Origin: Streptomyces anulatus
GTDB lineage: Bacteria; Actinomycetota; Actinomycetes; Streptomycetales; Streptomycetaceae
Direction of reading: 5' to 3'
NCBI RefSeq assembly: GCF_000721175.1
Contig: NZ_JOEZ01000016.1
Location: 310,001 to 374,000 of the forward strand
Length of the DNA: 64,000 nucleotides
Below, piece by piece: positions 17,137-27,128 of this stretch. A program made the translations under genes and the position numbers. The notes under the pieces are model-generated. The model made no database searches and was not told where the DNA came from. It saw only the letters and a program-made list of their open reading frames with translations. Numbering within the stretch: position 1 is the first letter of the stretch; the number at the start of each line of letters is the position of its first letter.

Positions 17137-17199
17137 CTTGGCGCTCCTTCGGTGGGTTTCTTCGGTGTTCGTGCGTACGGACCGGAAGGTCCGGTGTGC

Positions 17200-18231
17200 C
17201 TAGGGGAGGGTAACGACCGTCGCGGCGTAGACGAGACCCGCCCCGAAGCCGATGACGAGCGCGGTGTCGCCGCTCTTCGCCTGACCGGTCGCCAGAAGCC
17301 GCTCCATCGCGAGCGGAATCGAGGCGGCGGACGTGTTGCCGGTGGACTCGATGTCACGGGCGACCGTGACGTGCTCCGGCAGCTTCAGGGTCTTCACCAT
17401 CGAGTCGATGATCCGCATGTTGGCCTGGTGCGGGATGAAGACGTCCAGGTCTTCCGGGGCGATCCCGGCCGCGTCCAGCGCCTGCTGGGCGACCTTCGCC
17501 ATCTCGAAGACGGCCCAGCGGAAGACCGCCTGGCCCTCCTGCGTGATGGCCGGGAACTTGATCTCGCCCTTCGAGTCGAGCGGCAGCTTGGAGACGTCGC
17601 CGACGTGCAGGTCGTTCCAGGACACCGTCTGCTTGATGGTCTCGGACTTGTCGCCCTCGGAGCCCCACACGGTCGGGCCGATGGCCGGCTCCTGGGAGGG
17701 GCCGACGACGACCGCGCCCGCGCCGTCACCGAACAGGAAGGCCGTCGCGCGGTCCTCCAGGTCGGTCAGGTCGCTGAGCCGCTCCACGCCGATCACCAGG
17801 ACGTACTCCGCGGAACCCTCGACGACCATGCCCTTGGCGAGCGTGAGGCCGTAACCGAAGCCCGCGCAGCCGGCCGAGATGTCGAACGCGGCGGGCTTGC
17901 CCGCGCCGATCTTGTGGGCGATCTCGGTGGCGACGGCCGGGGTCTGCTTGAAGTGCGAGACGGTCGAGACGACGACCGCGCCGATCTGCCCGGGGTCGAT
18001 GCCCGCGTCGGCGATGGCCTTGCCGGACGCCTCGATCGACATCATCGCCACGGTCTCCTCCTCGGAGGCCCAGTGGCGGGTGACGATGCCGGAGCGGGAG
18101 CGGATCCACTCGTCGGACGAGTCGATCGTTTCGAGGATCACCTCGTTCGGCACGACCCGGGTCGGGCGGTAGCCGCCGACCCCGAGGATCCGTGCGTACG
18201 GGGCGCCCTTGCTGGGCTTGATCTTCGACAT
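17200..18231 (-). CDS. fabH: Beta-ketoacyl-ACP synthase III FabH
   Basis: 343 residues; initiates fatty acid synthesis by condensing branched or acetyl-CoA starters with malonyl-ACP. Cys122 in 'DISAGCAGFGYG', His268 in 'FIPHQANMRIID' and Asn299 in 'STGNTSAASIP' form the catalytic triad. Starts 9 bp after the fabD stop, with GGAGCGAGC as binding site, so cotranscribed. The starter preference for branched CoAs expected in Streptomyces cannot be read directly. Confidence 0.97.
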   Translation of the reverse strand: MSKIKPSKGAPYARILGVGGYRPTRVVPNEVILETIDSSDEWIRSRSGIVTRHWASEEETVAMMSIEASGKAIADAGIDPGQIGAVVVSTVSHFKQTPAVATEIAHKIGAGKPAAFDISAGCAGFGYGLTLAKGMVVEGSAEYVLVIGVERLSDLTDLEDRATAFLFGDGAGAVVVGPSQEPAIGPTVWGSEGDKSETIKQTVSWNDLHVGDVSKLPLDSKGEIKFPAITQEGQAVFRWAVFEMAKVAQQALDAAGIAPEDLDVFIPHQANMRIIDSMVKTLKLPEHVTVARDIESTGNTSAASIPLAMERLLATGQAKSGDTALVIGFGAGLVYAATVVTLP

Positions 18232-18240
18232 GCTCGCTCC

Positions 18241-19158
18241 TTAGACGCCTGCGTGCTCGGAAATGAGCGCGCGGGCCGCGTCGAGGTCGTCGGGGGTCTT
18301 GAGCGCGAGCGTCTTCACGCCGGGCAGCGCGCGCTTGGCGAGCCCGGTCAGCGTGCCGCCGGGGCTCAGCTCGACGAGTGCGGTGACGCCCAGGGACTGG
18401 AAGGTCTCCATGCACAGGTCCCAGCGGACCGGGTTGGCGACCTGCCCGACCAGCCGGGCGATGACCTCGGTGCCGGTGGCCACGGTGTGGCCGTCGGCGT
18501 TGGAAACGTAACGCACGGTCGGGTCGCAGACCGTGAGGTCGCCGACCGCCGCGCGCAGCTTCTCCACGGCCGGAGCCATGTGGTGCGTGTGGAACGCGCC
18601 GGCCACCTTCAGCGCGACGACCCGGCGCACACCCTCGGGCTTGTCGGCCTCCAGGGCGGCGAGCTGGGCGGCGGTGCCCGCGGCGACGATCTGGCCGCCG
18701 CCGTTGACGTTGGCGGGCGTCAGCCCGAGCTTCTCCAGGTGCGGGACCGTCACGGCGGGGTCGCCGCCGAGGAGGGCCGCCATACCGGTCTCGGTGACCG
18801 CGGCGGCCTCGGCCATGCCGAGCCCGCGGGTGCGGACGAAGCGCAGGGCGGCCTCGTCCTCGATGACGCCGGCGAGCGTGGCGGCGGTGATCTCACCGAC
18901 GCTGTGGCCCGCGACGACGTCGGGGGCCACAGCGTCCAGGGCGGTCGCCGAGAGCAGACCGGCGGCGACCAGGAGCGGCTGGGCGACGGCCGTGTCGCGG
19001 ATCTCGTCCGCGTCGGCCTTCGTGCCGTAGTGGGCAAGGTCAAGCCCGATGGCGTCGGACCAGGCCGCGATGCGGTCTGCGGCACCGGGGAGGTCGAGCC
19101 AGGGAGTCAGGAAGCCGGGCGTCTGAGCGCCTTGGCCGGGAGCGACGAGTACGAGCAC
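18241..19158 (-). CDS. fabD: Malonyl-CoA:ACP transacylase FabD
   Basis: About 305 residues; transfers malonyl from CoA to AcpP, also serving polyketide synthases. N-terminal 'LVLVAPGQGAQTPGFL', nucleophile Ser86 in 'VAGHSVGEITAA', His190 in 'GAFHTHHMAPA', and a 'GQIVAAG' loop. GTG at 19158 fits the usual family N-terminus; GTG at 19164, two codons earlier, is an equally plausible start. First gene of the fab operon; a palindrome 70-85 bp upstream is the likely FasR site. Confidence 0.95.
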   Translation of the reverse strand: MLVLVAPGQGAQTPGFLTPWLDLPGAADRIAAWSDAIGLDLAHYGTKADADEIRDTAVAQPLLVAAGLLSATALDAVAPDVVAGHSVGEITAATLAGVIEDEAALRFVRTRGLGMAEAAAVTETGMAALLGGDPAVTVPHLEKLGLTPANVNGGGQIVAAGTAAQLAALEADKPEGVRRVVALKVAGAFHTHHMAPAVEKLRAAVGDLTVCDPTVRYVSNADGHTVATGTEVIARLVGQVANPVRWDLCMETFQSLGVTALVELSPGGTLTGLAKRALPGVKTLALKTPDDLDAARALISEHAGV

Positions 19159-19226
19159 CCTCACACTCTCTCTTGTGGACGGCTCCGCACGCCCGTGGGG
19201 ACAGGGACGAAGAACCGTCGGGGGAA

Positions 19227-19243
19227 TTGTTGAAGTCCAACAA
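19227..19243. promoter_or_regulatory. Candidate FasR operator upstream of fabD
   Basis: Perfect inverted repeat TTGTTG-N5-CAACAA between the fasR stop (19248) and fabD. Published work shows FasR activates the fab operon from just upstream of fabD in S. coelicolor; assigning this exact palindrome to FasR is an inference from position and symmetry. Confidence 0.6.
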
Positions 19244-19247
19244 AAGT

Positions 19248-20447
19248 CTAGGACTGAGGATCCGCAGCCGCCAAGCGCCCCAGGATCAGGGCGATCCGCA
19301 GCGTGAACGCGGAGCGCACATCGGAGGGTGACCATCCGGTGACGTCGGTCACACGTCGCAGCCGGTAGCGCACGGTGTTGGGGTGCACGAAAAGCATCCG
19401 GGCGGCGCCTTCCAGACTGCTCGCCTGCTCCAGATAGACACTCAGTGTTTCCAGAAGAGCCGAACCGGCCTCCTCCAGCGGTCTGTAGATCTCCTCCACC
19501 AACTGGTCCCGCGCGGCCGGGTCTCCGGCCATCGCGCGCTCCGGGAGGAGATCGTCCGCCAGGACCGGGCGCGGCGCGTCCTGCCACGCCAGGCACGCCT
19601 TCAGCCCGGCGGCCGCCGCCTGCGCGGACCGGGTCGCGGCCAGCAGGTCCGGCACGACGGGACCGGCGACGACCGGCCCGGCGGCGTACGGCCCGATCAG
19701 GCCCTTCGCGACCTGGAGCGGGTTGTCGCTGCCGCCCGCGATGACGACGAGGCGGTTGCCCAGGACCCCGGTGAGGACCTGGACCTTGGCGTGCCGGGCG
19801 GCGCGCCGGATCGCCTCCACGGTCAGCTCGCTGTCCCCGTCGGGCGCGGTGCCGAGGATGACGCACACGTGCTCCGGCGAACTCCAGCCGAGCGCGGCGG
19901 CCCGGGACACGGCCCCCTCGTCGGCCTCGCCGGAGAGCACCGCGTTCACCACCAGCGACTCCAGCCGGGCGTCCCAGGCGCCCCGGGCCTCGGCGGCCTG
20001 GGCGTAGACCTGAGCGGTGGCGAAGGCGATCTCGCGCGCGTAGACGAGCAGCGCCTCGCGCAGCACCGACTCGTCGCCCGGGGCGGCCACCTCCTCGATC
20101 GCGGTCTCCATGACCTCGATCGTGGTGCGCACCATCTCCACGGTCTGCCGCAGGGTGATGGCCCGGGTCAGTTCACGCGGCGCGGTGCCGAACACATCGG
20201 TCGAGATGGCCTGCGGCGTCTCGGGATGCCGGAACCACTCGGTGAACGCGGCGATACCGGCCTGGGCGACCAGGCCGATCCAGGACCGGTTCTCCGGGGG
20301 CATCGCCCGGTACCACGGCAGCGATTCGTCCATGCGGGCAATCGCGTTCGCGGCCAGCCGGCCGGAGGACTGCTCCAGCCGTTTCAGGGTCGCGGTGTGC
20401 AGGTGGGCGTCGTGGGCGGGTGGCTGCTCAGGATCGGGTCGGGGCAC
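19248..20447 (-). CDS. fasR: Fatty acid synthesis transcriptional activator FasR
   Basis: 399 residues. C-terminal PucR/CdaR-type helix-turn-helix: 'EGAARMLFVHPNTVRYRLRRV' near residues 350-372, followed by 'TGWSPSDVRSAFTLRIALIL'. The central region 'PEHVCVILGTAPDGDSELTV' resembles the GGDEF-like fold of this family; the N-terminus is helical. In S. coelicolor the homologue activates the fabDHPF operon and links it to fatty-acid demand. The stop is 90 bp before fabD on the same strand. ATG at 20447 is accepted; the first 20 residues are His/Pro-rich and could be an over-long start. Confidence 0.93.
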   Translation of the reverse strand: MPRPDPEQPPAHDAHLHTATLKRLEQSSGRLAANAIARMDESLPWYRAMPPENRSWIGLVAQAGIAAFTEWFRHPETPQAISTDVFGTAPRELTRAITLRQTVEMVRTTIEVMETAIEEVAAPGDESVLREALLVYAREIAFATAQVYAQAAEARGAWDARLESLVVNAVLSGEADEGAVSRAAALGWSSPEHVCVILGTAPDGDSELTVEAIRRAARHAKVQVLTGVLGNRLVVIAGGSDNPLQVAKGLIGPYAAGPVVAGPVVPDLLAATRSAQAAAAGLKACLAWQDAPRPVLADDLLPERAMAGDPAARDQLVEEIYRPLEEAGSALLETLSVYLEQASSLEGAARMLFVHPNTVRYRLRRVTDVTGWSPSDVRSAFTLRIALILGRLAAADPQS

Positions 20448-20644
20448 GAGGACAAGACTGCCTTATCGGGACGGTGGTCCGGTGGGCCGGGGCGACGGTG
20501 CTCTGTACCGGTGGGTAGGCGAGCACCCGGCGCAACGGTCCTCCCGCGCGACTCGGTACGGGCCTCCCGCTCCCGCCGCCGGAGCCGTACGGGAGCTCCC
20601 GCCGTCCGGAGCCGTACGGGCGTCCCCCGGGCTACCGTGGCCGG

Positions 20645-21304
20645 GTGATTTCCGTGCACCGGTCGGATGACCGCTACCGGGGCGGGGACCAGGCCGCCGG
20701 GATCGACACCCGGCACGCCCTCTCCTTCGGCCCCTTCTACGACCCGGACAACCTCCGTTTCGGCCCGATCCTGGCCTGCAACGAGGAGCACCTCGCGCCA
20801 GGAGCCGCCTTCGAGGAGCATCCGCACAGCCATACGGAGATCGTCACCTGGGTCGTCGAGGGCGAGCTGACCCACCGCGATTCGGCCGGCCACTCCACCG
20901 TCGTCCGCGCCGGGGACGTGGCCCACCTGAGCGCCGCCTCCGGGGTCCGCCACGTCGAACGCAACGACGGCACGGACCCGCTGACCTTCCTCCAGATGTG
21001 GCTGGCGCCCCTGGGGCCCGGCGGCGCGCCCTCGTACACGGTGGTGCCCGGCATAGCCGACTCCACCCCGTACGCCCTGCCCGGCGCGGGCGCGATGCTC
21101 CATGTCCGCCGTCTGACCGGGGGCGAGCGCACGGCGGTCCCGGACGCGGTGCGCGCCTACGTCCACGTGGTACGGGGGCGAATCGCCCTGGACAGCGAGG
21201 AGTTGGGAGCCGGCGACGCCGCCCGGATCACCGGCGCGGAGGGCCTGGAGGCGGTCGCGGTGACGGGCCCGGCGGAGCTGCTGGTGTGGGAGCTGGCGGG
21301 TTGA
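20645..21304 (+). CDS. Pirin family protein (bicupin)
   Basis: 219 residues. N-terminal cupin with metal motif 'EEHPHSHTEIVTWVVEGELTH' (three His plus Glu), and 'HLSAASGVRHVE' supplying the later His; a second degenerate cupin lies in the C-terminal half. Pirins of this kind (YhaK/YhhW) include quercetin dioxygenases and redox-responsive regulators. GTG start at 20645; no clear Shine-Dalgarno. Three CGTACGGG-like repeats lie just upstream. No partner gene is adjacent, so the substrate is unknown. Confidence 0.87.
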   Translation: MISVHRSDDRYRGGDQAAGIDTRHALSFGPFYDPDNLRFGPILACNEEHLAPGAAFEEHPHSHTEIVTWVVEGELTHRDSAGHSTVVRAGDVAHLSAASGVRHVERNDGTDPLTFLQMWLAPLGPGGAPSYTVVPGIADSTPYALPGAGAMLHVRRLTGGERTAVPDAVRAYVHVVRGRIALDSEELGAGDAARITGAEGLEAVAVTGPAELLVWELAG

Positions 21305-21308
21305 GGCC

Positions 21309-22022
21309 TCACCGGCTCTGGCGGGCCCGCCAGAGGTCGCGGAGCAGTGCGATCTCGGCCATGTGGTGGATGAGCTCCAGATTGGCGTTGGCCAGCGTGC
21401 CGACGTACGCGTCGTCGGGGTCGGAGCCGTACGGATACTGCGAGAGGCCGACCGTGTCGAGCTGCTCCTCGGTGAGCGTGCCCATGCTCGCGCGATGGAG
21501 GTCGAGCGTCTCCCGGAACCGCTCCAGCGCGAGCGAGGCGGACGGCGTGAAGTCGACCAGCAGATGCGGATCCTGCCGCCGCTCGCCGAAGGTCCACTCC
21601 CAGCGGCCCGCGAAGTCGGAGTGCAGATGTCCCAGCCGCCATGCGATGGTGGTGATCGGTACGACGTCGGGCTCCGGCTCACCGGTGAACGCCAGGACCT
21701 CCTCGACCCGCTCGACGCTCACGCTCCAGTCCTCGGCGATCTTCGCGACGGACATGCCGTCCGCCGCCTGCCGCGCGACCTCCGCGTACTCGCTCGCCGG
21801 AATCTCCGGCGCCCCCTTGTCGAGCACCCACGCGCCCGGCCCGTACGCCCGGGGTGTCACCGCCTCCTCCCGGCGCCGGATCGACCAGCTGCCGGGCGCG
21901 GGCTCCCACAGGTACTCCTCGTCCCCGAGGCCCCGCAGCCGTACCTCGGCCATCTCCCGTGCCTGGTCGAACTGCTCGGTCAGAACGCTCAGCCGGTCGG
22001 TGCGTGGACCCTGGCCGCTCAT
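21309..22022 (-). CDS. DinB-like four-helix protein
   Basis: 237 residues. The metal-binding pattern of the DinB/YfiT superfamily is visible: His in 'AWRLGHLHSDFAGR' and the His pair in 'NLELIHHMAEIALLRDLWR' near the C-terminus, together with an N-terminal helix 'RLSVLTEQFDQAREMAEVRL'. Members are metalloenzymes or thiol-S-transferases, often using mycothiol in actinobacteria. ATG at 22022 is preferred (GAGGGAG 6 nt upstream) over an earlier in-frame ATG. Convergent with pirin, 4 bp apart. Confidence 0.78.
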   Translation of the reverse strand: MSGQGPRTDRLSVLTEQFDQAREMAEVRLRGLGDEEYLWEPAPGSWSIRRREEAVTPRAYGPGAWVLDKGAPEIPASEYAEVARQAADGMSVAKIAEDWSVSVERVEEVLAFTGEPEPDVVPITTIAWRLGHLHSDFAGRWEWTFGERRQDPHLLVDFTPSASLALERFRETLDLHRASMGTLTEEQLDTVGLSQYPYGSDPDDAYVGTLANANLELIHHMAEIALLRDLWRARQSR

Positions 22023-22109
22023 ACGGGGCTCCCTCGTCGTCGCGCCACGCGATCCACGGCGCACGGAGGGAAGTTAACGGCTCACCCCGCGGGGCGCGAC
22101 CGAATTCCC

Positions 22110-22268
22110 GGGCGGGCGGGGCTCGTCCTCGTCGACGCCGTCACCGACAGCTGGGGCGTCATCAAGCGGTGGGACGGCAGCGGGAAGACCGTGTGGTTCG
22201 AGTGCCTGACGCCGCCGGAGAAGGGCGGCAGCCGGTTCAGGCCAGCTCGGCCAGCACCGCGTCCGTGA
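22110..22268 (+). pseudogene. Remnant of an anti-sigma-type HATPase protein
   Basis: One frame encodes 'GRAGLVLVDAVTDSWGVIKR' followed by 'SGKTVWFECL', which is the typical C-terminal end (G2 box and beyond) of RsbW/SpoIIAB-like ATP-binding proteins abundant in Streptomyces. The N-box, G1 box and any start codon are missing, and its 3' end runs into the serine-hydrolase gene on the other strand without its own well-placed stop. It is therefore a gene relic. Confidence 0.6.
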
Positions 22269-23049
22269 ACGGCGTCCAGGCCTCCGCCGCCCACGGCCCG
22301 AAGGCGCGGTCGGTCAGCGCGACGCAGGCCGCACCCGCCACCGGGTCGATCCACAGGAACGTGCCCGACTGGCCGAAGTGCCCGAAGGTCGCCGGGGAGG
22401 ACGTGTTGCCCGTCCAGTGCGGGGACTTGGCGTCGCGGATCTCGAAGCCGAGGCCCCAGTCGTTCGGGCTCTGGTGGCCGTAGCCCGGCAGCACGCCCTT
22501 GAGGCCCGGGTGGACGACGCTTTGGGCCTGAAGGACCGTACGCGGGTCGAGGAGACGGGGGGCCTGCACCTCGGCGGCGAAGCGGACCAGGTCGGCCACG
22601 GTGGAGACGCCGTCGCGGGCGGGGGAGCCGTCGAGGGTCGTGGACGTCATGCCCAGCGGCTCCAGGACCGCCTGGCGCAGGTACTCCGCGATCGGGATGC
22701 CGGACGCCTTCGCGATGTGGTCGCCCAGCACCTCGAAGCCCGCGTTGGAGTACAGGCGGCGGTTGCCGGGCGGGGCCGTCACCCGGTGCTCGTCGAAGGC
22801 GAGACCGCTGGTGTGGGCGAGGAGGTGGCGTACCGTGGAGCCCTCGGGCCCGGCCGGCTCGTCCAGCTCGATCGCCCCCTCCTCGTACGCCACCAGCGCC
22901 GCGTACGCCGCGAGCGGCTTGGTGACCGAGGCCAGGGGGAAGCGGTGGTCGACAGGACCGTGCGTGCCGAGGACCGTGCCGTCCGCCCGGACGACGGCGG
23001 CCGCCGCCGTCGTGACCGGCCAGGTGTCGATGATGCGCAGGCTCTCCAT
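22237..23049 (-). CDS. Serine hydrolase of the class C beta-lactamase/esterase family
   Basis: 270 residues. Catalytic motifs: SxxK as 'ASVTK' (Ser41, Lys44), YxN as 'LYSNAGFEVL' near residue 107, and the third motif in 'HFGQSGTFLWIDP' near 220. No signal peptide, so cytosolic; such proteins are esterases or D-aminopeptidase relatives rather than resistance enzymes. ATG at 23049 is the usual family N-terminus, but GTG at 23070 has a far better binding site (GGAGG, 8 nt) and would add seven residues. Confidence 0.85.
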   Translation of the reverse strand: MESLRIIDTWPVTTAAAAVVRADGTVLGTHGPVDHRFPLASVTKPLAAYAALVAYEEGAIELDEPAGPEGSTVRHLLAHTSGLAFDEHRVTAPPGNRRLYSNAGFEVLGDHIAKASGIPIAEYLRQAVLEPLGMTSTTLDGSPARDGVSTVADLVRFAAEVQAPRLLDPRTVLQAQSVVHPGLKGVLPGYGHQSPNDWGLGFEIRDAKSPHWTGNTSSPATFGHFGQSGTFLWIDPVAGAACVALTDRAFGPWAAEAWTPFTDAVLAELA

Positions 23050-23184
23050 GCGTCCGAGCCTAACGTTCACAGGCGGAGCCTCCTCGCCGGGCCCGTACCC
23101 GCCGCATCGTCCACGACGTCGTCCACGACGAACGCGGTGGGGCCGGTCGCCCCGGACCCGCCCCGAAAGCTCCCGCGATTCCGC

Positions 23185-23215
23185 TTGCTTCGAGTGCACT
23201 CCAAGGACTTAGCGT
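23185..23215 (+). promoter_or_regulatory. MerR-type promoter with 19-bp spacer and palindromic operator
   Basis: -35 TTGCTT (23185-23190) and -10 TAGCGT (23210-23215) are separated by 19 bp, the over-long spacing that MerR activators correct. The palindrome CTTCGAGTGCACTCCAAG (23188-23205, one mismatch) overlaps the -35 and fills most of the spacer. The predicted transcription start is at or beside ATG 23223, giving a leaderless mRNA. Confidence 0.7.
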
Positions 23216-23222
23216 GGAGGAC

Positions 23223-23725
23223 ATGACGGTGATCGACGGAACCTCCCGGAGCATTCCCGCAGCAGTAACCGCACAGCCGCAGCCCTCCACGGCGGTGGAC
23301 GCCTGTAGGGCCGCCCCGAAGCCGCACCCCCGCCCCGCGGGCCAGGACAGCTACACCATCAGCGAGGTCGTCGCCCTCACCGGGCTCACCGCGCACACCC
23401 TGCGCTGGTACGAACGCATCGGCCTCATGCCCCACGTCGACCGCTCGCACACCGGCCAGCGCCGCTTCAGCAACCGCGACCTGGACTGGCTGGCCTTCGT
23501 CGGCAAGCTGCGGCTGACCGGGATGCCCGTCGCCGACATGGTGCGGTACGCGGAGCTGCTCCGCGAGGGCGAGTCCACCTTCGAGGAACGGCAGGAACTG
23601 CTGGAGGCGACCCGCCGCGATGTGATCACGCGGATCGCGGAGCTCCACGACACCCTCGCCGTCCTCGACCACAAGATCGAGTTCTACGCGGGCGCCCGCC
23701 GGGCGCCGGAGAGGCACAGCGCCTG

Positions 23726-23726
<1 letters not shown>
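23223..23726 (+). CDS. MerR family transcriptional regulator
   Basis: 167 residues. A disordered 45-residue N-terminal extension precedes the MerR winged HTH ('YTISEVVALTGLTAHTLRWYERIGL' region, then 'RRFSNRDLDWLAFVGKLRLTGM') and a dimerisation helix ('STFEERQELLEATRRDVI'). No Cys cluster for metals in the C-terminal part, so an organic or redox signal is likely. ATG at 23223 is preferred because of the predicted leaderless promoter; GTG at 23229 (GGAGG 8 nt upstream) is the alternative. Its stop overlaps the aldo-keto reductase start by 1 bp (TGATG), so the two are autoregulated together. Confidence 0.88.
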
Positions 23727-24748
<1,022 letters not shown>

Positions 24749-24771
24749 CCGCCACGAGGAGGCCGGAAGCC

Positions 24772-26034
24772 TCACGCCAGCCCCAGCGCGAACACCGCGA
24801 ACCCCGCCGCGAGCAGCCCCGCCAGCACGCGGCGGGCGTTCGCGGCACGGGTGCCGGCCTGCCACGGGGCCTCGAAGCGGCGCGCGTACCGGGCGATCAG
24901 CACCAGCAGCCCGGCGAACACCGGCAGCCAGGCGATCCGGGCGAGGATCCAGCCCACCGTGTCCGGCGTGGTCGTCAGCCCCGCCACCGCCCTGCCCGCC
25001 GCCCCCGTGAGAGAGACCGGTACGGCGGCGGCCAGCATCGCGGTCTGGTGCCAGCACAGGATCGTCATCGCGGACAGGTTGACCACCACGACCGGCGCCC
25101 AGAGCAGCGGCGTGCGCAGCAGCCGCCCGAGCCGGTCGCGCAGCAGGATCGCCGCCCCGCTCTGCGCCGCCGCCAGCGCCACCACGAGCAGCGACGGCGG
25201 ATGCGAGTTCGTCCGCGCCTCGCCCGGCACGCCGACCATCGACGCCGGGTAGTGGAAGGCGAGCAGCAGCACGGCGAACAGCACCCCGCCGCCGATCAGC
25301 AGCAGCCGCGCCCCGCGCTTCCCGATCCGCCCCTCGCCCCAGGACACGCCGAGCTGGTACGCGAAGAGCCAGCCGGGCAGGATGTTGAGTGCGCTCAGCC
25401 AGGACGGCATCGCCTCCGCGAAGGGCCCGTAGCGCAGGAAGTCCACCACCGCGACCGACGTCGGCAGCGGCAGCGCCGCCCAGCCGCCGAGCCTCCGGGA
25501 CAGCGTCACGCAGAGGGGGGTGAGGGCCGTGACCACGGTGTACACCCCGACGAACCACAGCGGCTGGATCACCAGCGTCGACGCCGTACGCAGGGTGTCG
25601 CCGGGCACGCCCAGCGCGGACAGCGCCGAGAGCAGCACCGCCCACACGGCGGTGACCCCGAGCACCGGCCGGCCGAGGCGGGTCAGCCGGCCGCCCAGCC
25701 AGGCGGCCGTCGTCGAGGTCCGCCGGCGGTAGGAGAGCACCGAGGCGTATCCGCCGACCAGGAAGAAGATCCCCAGCATCTGGAGCACCCAGCTGACCGG
25801 CGCGAACCCCCCGAACGTCGAGAGCGGGCTCGCGTTGTGCAGCCCGTCGGCGTCCAGCCGGAACCCGCCGAGCATCCAGTGGCCGAGGGGTACGGCGAGC
25901 AGGGCCAGGGCCCGCAGGCCGTCGATCGCGCGGTCGCGGTGGGCGGGGGTGGAGGAGTCGATACGGGCAGCGAGCCGCCGGACGTCGTCCCGTACGGCGT
26001 TCTTCCGCAGGGGGGTCTTCCGTACGGTGTTCAT
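24772..26034 (-). CDS. Acyltransferase-3 family membrane protein
   Basis: 420 residues, about ten membrane helices. N-terminal family motif 'RDRAIDGLRALALLAVPLGHWMLGG' region contains the characteristic Arg and His; 'GIFFLVGGYASVL' follows. Such proteins O-acetylate or O-acylate sugars, lipids or antibiotics across the membrane. Its ATG overlaps the stop of the DUF1023 hydrolase by 4 bp (ATGA), indicating coupled expression and probably a shared extracytoplasmic substrate. Confidence 0.85.
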   Translation of the reverse strand: MNTVRKTPLRKNAVRDDVRRLAARIDSSTPAHRDRAIDGLRALALLAVPLGHWMLGGFRLDADGLHNASPLSTFGGFAPVSWVLQMLGIFFLVGGYASVLSYRRRTSTTAAWLGGRLTRLGRPVLGVTAVWAVLLSALSALGVPGDTLRTASTLVIQPLWFVGVYTVVTALTPLCVTLSRRLGGWAALPLPTSVAVVDFLRYGPFAEAMPSWLSALNILPGWLFAYQLGVSWGEGRIGKRGARLLLIGGGVLFAVLLLAFHYPASMVGVPGEARTNSHPPSLLVVALAAAQSGAAILLRDRLGRLLRTPLLWAPVVVVNLSAMTILCWHQTAMLAAAVPVSLTGAAGRAVAGLTTTPDTVGWILARIAWLPVFAGLLVLIARYARRFEAPWQAGTRAANARRVLAGLLAAGFAVFALGLA

Positions 26035-27128
26035 CGGGCCGCACCTTCCAGGGCCCGCGCGCCTTCCGCGCCTGCCGTCGCGGCCCTCTCCGCGTCGCCG
26101 CGCGCGATGGCGGCGAAGGTCCGCAGCGAGTCCGTCCCCGGCGCGAAGTACCCGGCGTGGCCCCGGGCCTCGTCCGCCGGTACGCGACGGGCGCCGAACG
26201 CCGGATCGGCCGGGTCCGCCCCGTGGCCGAGGCCGGCGAAGCGCACGTTCGGCACGTCGTCGATCCAGTCGGTCGGGTCCTTCGCCGCCCACACCCGAGC
26301 CTTCGTCCGCAGCGCGCCCACGTCGTCGGCCCGCATGCCAGGGGAGCCGAGGACCACCAGGTCGGTGGCGGGCAGGCGGGGCGCGGCGATCCCGCAGACC
26401 ACCGAGCCGTAGCTGTGGCAGAACATCGCGGGCTCGGGCAGCCCGTCCGCCGTCAGGCCCTCCGCGAACCGGGTCAGCCGGCCGGCGCCCGCCTCCGCGA
26501 GGGTGCCGGTGGCCGCGTCGAGGCCGACGCCCACCGGGGTGGTGTACCCGACCCAGGCGACCACGGCGGTCTCCGGACCGGCCTCCGTCCGCAGGGTCCT
26601 GGCCATCCCGGCCGGGGCCCCGTGGGCGGCCACCTTCCGGTCGAAGCTCCCGGCGTCGTTGTCGGACCCCGGCACCACCACCGAGACCCGCTCCGCCGCG
26701 CGCAGGTCCCCGAACACCTCGGTGACCAGGCCGCGGCCCCGCGGATCGAACGCGAGGATCTGGCGCCCGGGAGCGGCCAGCGAGCGGTAGCGGGAATCGT
26801 CGGCGGCGATCAGCGCGAGGGAGTTGGCGCGGTAGCGCAGTTCGAGGGGCGCCCCGTCGAGATTCCCGACGACGGACGGATGCCGCAGCACCAGCAGTTG
26901 CCGCTCCGCGGAGCTCAACCCGGCGAAGAACGAAGCGACTTCGGCAGGTGTCGAGCGCTCCGGATCGGGCAGCTCCGCCCCCAGTGCCCGGTCCGCCCGC
27001 CACTGCGTGCTGCCCGGCGGCGGCCCCGTCAGCGCCTGCTGCGCATCCGTCGAAACCCAGCCCGCGGTTCCCGTCACCACGCTGGTGGCCAGTGCGAACG
27101 CGACCAGCGTCCTCGCGTATCGGCGCAT
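26031..27128 (-). CDS. Secreted alpha/beta hydrolase (DUF1023), copy 1
   Basis: 365 residues with an N-terminal signal or anchor ('TLVAFALATSVVTGTAGW'). Nucleophile elbow 'MFCHSYGSVVCGIAA' (Ser near residue 240), and the DUF1023-typical 'VGNLDGAPLELRYRANSLAL', 'QILAFDPRGRG', and 'GLGHGADPADPAFGAR' with the His. Predicted extracellular lipase or esterase; the substrate is unknown. Coupled to the acyltransferase-3 gene downstream. A paralogue lies at 30489-31697. Confidence 0.87.
   Translation of the reverse strand: MRRYARTLVAFALATSVVTGTAGWVSTDAQQALTGPPPGSTQWRADRALGAELPDPERSTPAEVASFFAGLSSAERQLLVLRHPSVVGNLDGAPLELRYRANSLALIAADDSRYRSLAAPGRQILAFDPRGRGLVTEVFGDLRAAERVSVVVPGSDNDAGSFDRKVAAHGAPAGMARTLRTEAGPETAVVAWVGYTTPVGVGLDAATGTLAEAGAGRLTRFAEGLTADGLPEPAMFCHSYGSVVCGIAAPRLPATDLVVLGSPGMRADDVGALRTKARVWAAKDPTDWIDDVPNVRFAGLGHGADPADPAFGARRVPADEARGHAGYFAPGTDSLRTFAAIARGDAERAATAGAEGARALEGAAR

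Noticed and set aside
16120..19233. Plus-strand frame of 1037 codons opposite the fab operon
   Set aside because: Antisense shadow of fabF, acpP, fabH and fabD; no start signal or recognisable motif.
20551..20640. Three CGTACGGG-like units upstream of the pirin gene
   Set aside because: CGTACGGG-type words are frequent in this genome; periodicity is only approximate and no regulator is adjacent.
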